The notes under the pieces were generated by a model that saw only the letters and a program-made list of their open reading frames with translations, was not told where the DNA came from and did no database searches. This document shows, one piece after another, positions 60,955 to 64,000 of a stretch of 64,000 bases of DNA. Location of the stretch: positions 83,379 through 147,378 of the forward strand of contig NW_026961091.1 of assembly GCF_021018805.1 (NCBI RefSeq), read 5' to 3'. Position 1 is the stretch's first letter. Each line of letters starts with the position of its first letter. Source of the DNA: Prinia subflava (taxonomy: Eukaryota; Chordata; Aves; Passeriformes; Cisticolidae). The position numbers and the translations under genes were made by a program.

Positions 60955-63900
60955 TTGGTTTCTATGGTTTGCTTTCTGGAGTTGATCAAAACACAAGTCT
61001 TGGCTGTTGTTTGTGTTCCCAAGAAATAGAGAAGCTGCTGAAGGCGCTTTCCTGCCTTTTGCAGTACCGGTTTACACTTTGCACATGTATGTGTTTTGCT
61101 TGTCACCAGACCACGAATAAAGGTGGGTACTTCCTAATTTGCTTGATTTCCATGAAAGAGCCATGTAACAGAAACCTTTCCTTTGACACTCCACCGGTTG
61201 ATGTTTCTCATGTCTATAGAGCAAGACCAAAGCTGTTACTGCTTAATTTGCTAAGTTTCCATGAAAGAGCACTGTAACATAAAGCTTTGCTTTTCCGAGT
61301 GAACAGTGGTTTCTGCTTTTGGTTTCCATGGCTTGCTTTCTGGAGTTGATGAAAACACAAGTCATGTTAGTTGTTTGTGCTGCCAACCAGCAGAGAAGCT
61401 GCTGCAGACCCTCTCTTGCTTTATCCATTACTGGCTTTTACGCTGCACCGGTTGGTGTCTTTCATGTCCATAGGAGGAGAACTAAAGCTGTTACTGCCTA
61501 ATTTACTAAGTTTCTGTGATAGAGCTATGTAACATACAGATTTGCTTTACAGAATGAACAGAGATCTCTGCTTTTGGTTTCTATAGTTTGCTTTCTGGAG
61601 TTGATCAAAACACAAGTCTTGTTAGTTGCTTGTGTTGCCAACCACCAGAGAAGCTGCTGCAGACACTTTCATGCCTTATGCTTTCTTTGCTTACACTCTG
61701 TACCAGTTAGTGTTTCCCATGTCTATAGAGCAAGAGCAAAGCTGGTATTGCCTAATTTGGTAGAGTTCCATGTAAGAGCTATGTAACATAAAGATTTGCT
61801 TTACAGAATGAACTGTGATCTCTGCTTTTGGTTTCCATGGCTTGCTTTCTGGAGTTGATGAAAACACAAGTCATGTTAGTTGTTTGTGCTGCCAACCAGC
61901 AGAGAAGCTGCTGCAGACCCTCTCTTGCCTTATCCATTACTGGCTTTTACGCTGCACCGGTTGGTGTCTTTCATGTCCATAGAAGGAGAACTAAAGCTGT
62001 TACTGCCTAATTTACTAAGTTTCTGTGATAGAGCTATGTAACATAAAGATTTGCTTTACAGAGTGAACAGTGATCTCTGCTTTTGGTTTCCATGGCTTGC
62101 TTTCTGGAGTTGATGAAAACACAAGTCATGTTAGTTGTTTGTGCTGCCAACCAGCAGAGAAGCTGCTGCAGACCCTCTCTTGCCTTATCCATTACTGGCT
62201 TTTACGCTGCACCGGTTGGTGTCTTTCATGTCCATAGAAGGAGAACTAAAGCTGTTACTGCCTAATTTACTAAGTTTCTGTGATAGAGCTATGTAACATA
62301 AAGATTTGCTTTACAGAGTGAACTGTGATCTCTGCTTTTGGTTTCTATGGTTTGCTTTCTGGAGTTGATCAAAACACAAGTCTTGTTAGTTGCTTGTGTT
62401 GCCAACCAGCAGAGAAGCTGCTGCAGACACTTTCATGCCTTATGCTTTACTTGCTTACACTCTGTACCAGTTAGTGTTTCCCATGTCTATAGAGCAAGAC
62501 CAAAGCTGGTATTGCCTAATTTGGTAGAGTTCCATGTAAGAGCTATGTAACATAAAGATTTGCTTTTCAGAGTGAACAGTGATGTCTGCTTTTGGTTTCC
62601 ATGGCTTGCTTTCTGGAGTTGATGAAAACACAAGTCATGTTAGTTGTTTGTGCTGCCAACCAGCAGAGAAGCTGCTGCAGACCCTCTCTTGCCTTATCCA
62701 TTACTGGCTTTTACGCTGCACCGGTTGGTGTCTTTCATGTCCATAGAAGGAGAACTAAAGCTGTTACTGCCTAATTTACTAAGTTTCTGTGATAGAGCTA
62801 TGTAACATAAAGATTTGCTTTTCAGAGTGAACAGTGATCTCTGCTTTTGGTTTCTATGGTTTGCTTTCTGGAGTTGATCAAAACACAAGTCTTGTTAGTT
62901 GCTTGTGTTGCCAACCAGCAGAGAAGCTGCTGCAGACACTTTCATGCCTTATGCTTTACTTGCTTACACTCTGTACCAGTTAGTGTTTCCCATGTCTATA
63001 GAGCAAGACCAAAGCTGGTATTGCCTAATTTGGTAGAGTTCCATGTAAGAGCTATGTAACATAAAGATTTGCTTTACAGAGTGAACAGTGATCTCTGCTT
63101 TTGGTTTCTATAGTTTGCTTTCTGGAGTTGATCAAAACACAAGTCTTGTTAGTTGCTTGTGTTGCCAACCACCAGAGAAGCTGCTGCAGACACTTTCATG
63201 CCTTATGCTTTACTTGCTTACACTCTGTACCAGTTAGTGTTTCCCATGTCTATAGAGCAAGACCAAAGCTGGTATTGCCTAATTTGGTAGAGTTCCATGT
63301 AAGAGCTATGTAACATAAAGATTTGCTTTACAGAGTGAACTGTGATCTCTGCTTTTGGTTTCCAGGGCTTGCTTTCTGGAGTTGATCAAAACACAAGTCT
63401 TGTTAGTTGCTTGTGTTGCCAACCAGCAGAGAAGCTGCTGCAGACACTTTCATGCCTTATCCTTTACTTGCTTACGCTCTGTACCAGTTAGTGTTTCCCA
63501 TGTCTATAGAGCAAGACCAAAGCTGGTATTGCCTAATTTGGTAGAGTTCCATGTAAGAGCTATGTAACATAAAGATTTGCTTTACAGAGTGAACTGTGAT
63601 CTCTGCTTTTGGTTTCCAGGGCTTGCTTTCTGGAGTTGATCAAAACACAAGTCTTGTTAGTTGCTTGTGTTGCCAACCAGCAGAGAAGCTGCTGCAGACA
63701 CTTTCATGCCTTATCCTTTACTTGCTTACACTCTGTACCAGTTAGTGTTTCCCATGTCTATAGAGCAAGACCAAAGCTGGTATTGCCTAATTTGGTAGAG
63801 TTCCATGTAAGAGCTATGTAACATAAAGATTTGCTTTTCAGAGTGAACAGTGATCTCTGCTTTTGGTTTCCATGGCTTGCTTTCTGGAGTTGATGAAAAC

Positions 63901-64000
63901 ACAAGTCATGTTAGTTGTTTGTGCTGCCAACCAGCAGAGAAGCTGCTGCAGACCCTCTCTTGCCTTATCCATTACTGGCTTTTACGCTGCACCGGTTGGT
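60955..64000 (+). repeat. HOR unit 31, partial: C-A-B-A-A-B-A-B-B-B'-B'-(A)
   Basis: Monomers start at C 60955, A 61319, B 61574, A 61828, A 62083, B 62338, A 62592, B 62847, B 63101, B' 63355, B' 63609 and A 63863, cut by the window end. The first seven monomers are right-regime order (as unit 25). The rest is left-regime order (as 12169-12931). B 62847 stands where unit 25 has a C. Confidence 0.9.

Larger units (their letters stand above)
55592..61473 (+). repeat. 2762-bp tandem duplication (two copies plus ~360 bp)
   Basis: Sequence 55592-58711 matches 58354-61473 at an offset of 2762. Limits are CCACTAATAAAGG (55591) versus CCACGAATAAAGG (58353), and CATAGAAGG (58712) versus CATAGGAGG (61474). 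Private variants TTATCTATTTCTGG, GAAGGCCCTTTCC and TTTACTGTTTCTG occur in both copies. I saw no mismatch on reading. Confidence 0.85.
1..64000 (+). repeat. Satellite array with higher-order repeat structure, whole window
   Basis: Every line of the window is a variant of one ~254-bp monomer, head to tail in one orientation. I counted 239 monomers by their common start TTGGTTTC: A (255 bp), B (254 bp) and C (364 bp). A and B agree at roughly four fifths of positions by eye; copies of the same class usually differ at only a few bases. C recurs once every 2-15 monomers and defines higher-order units. Neither array edge is present. No inverted monomers, telomeric repeats, microsatellites or foreign insertions were seen. 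The species and satellite family name are not recognisable to me. A centromeric or heterochromatic location is inferred only from this organisation. Confidence 0.97.

Noticed and set aside
1..64000. Hundreds of short open frames (60-70 codons in A and B, 111 codons in C, 61-66 codons on the minus strand)
   Set aside because: They recur with the repeat, mostly begin at TTG or GTG, change frame between monomers because 254 is not a multiple of 3, are broken in A* copies by TGA, and have no ribosome-binding or promoter context. The cysteine-rich look comes from the base composition of the repeat.
1..64000. CRISPR array
   Set aside because: There are no short identical repeats separated by unique spacers; the full 254-bp period is repeated, with no unique sequence between copies.
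1..64000. CENP-B box
   Set aside because: The core needs TTCG and CGGG. I found neither in any monomer class, so a mammalian-type CENP-B box is absent, at least in the forms read here.
1..64000. tRNA, 5S or other RNA gene array, or rDNA spacer
   Set aside because: There is no cloverleaf, no GGTTCGANNCC box B, no run of four or more T in terminator context tied to a box A/B, and no recognisable rRNA sequence.
1..64000. Telomeric or subtelomeric repeat, microsatellite
   Set aside because: No TTAGGG-type runs or simple-sequence tracts occur; TTAGTTG is simply part of the monomer.

Overview
The whole 64 kb is one uninterrupted tandem satellite array. I see no credible gene, RNA gene, transposon, CRISPR array or unique sequence, and neither edge of the array lies in the window: the first base falls inside one monomer and the last base inside another. 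All monomers run head to tail in one orientation. This is typical of a eukaryotic satellite (centromeric, pericentromeric or sex-chromosome heterochromatin). B monomers lack CpG almost entirely, which hints at a methylated, perhaps vertebrate, genome. I cannot name the species or match the repeat to a named family.

I count 239 monomers, the first and last partial, phased on the recurring TTGGTTTC start. There are three related classes. A (255 bp) has a CCATGG head, TGATGAAAAC and one ACCGGT; a short form As (254 bp) has ACCTTTGG instead, and a form A* has CTGCTGAAGACC. B (254 bp) has TGATCAAAAC and CATGTCTATAGAGC; B' is a B with CTTATCCTTTAC and usually a CCATGG or CCAGGG head. C (364 bp) is a monomer head followed by two tandem copies of the distal ~110 bp of the monomer. 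C occurs once per higher-order repeat (HOR), so I used it to punctuate the array into 32 units of 2 to 15 monomers (619 to 3925 bp).

Layout. 1-35 kb: long units dominate. A 13-mer C-A-B-B'-A-B-A-B-B-A-B-B-A of 3416/3417 bp occurs four times (starts 3337, 8134, 16456, 31724), mixed with 2-, 4-, 5-, 6-, 8-, 10- and 15-mers. It includes an apparently perfect 4797-bp tandem duplication (3031-7827 and 7828-12624) and a 2654-bp one (about 28.6-34.0 kb). 35.3-41.3 kb: the same kinds of unit, but with about 30 private single-base indels, which looks like a poorly polished assembly stretch. 40.9-62.8 kb: a different regime of short units (4-, 6-, 7-, 9- and 11-mers), without B' monomers, with A-A junctions and with a different C haplotype; it contains a 4292-bp and a 2762-bp tandem duplication. 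From about 62.85 kb the pattern returns to the left-type B-B-B'-B'-A order.

There are no genes acting together. The information here is the record of unequal crossover and gene conversion: nested duplications, deletions of whole monomers or dimers, and hybrid A/B monomers with visible switch points. The many 60-111 codon open frames are repeat by-products that mostly begin at TTG or GTG, and I annotate none as coding.
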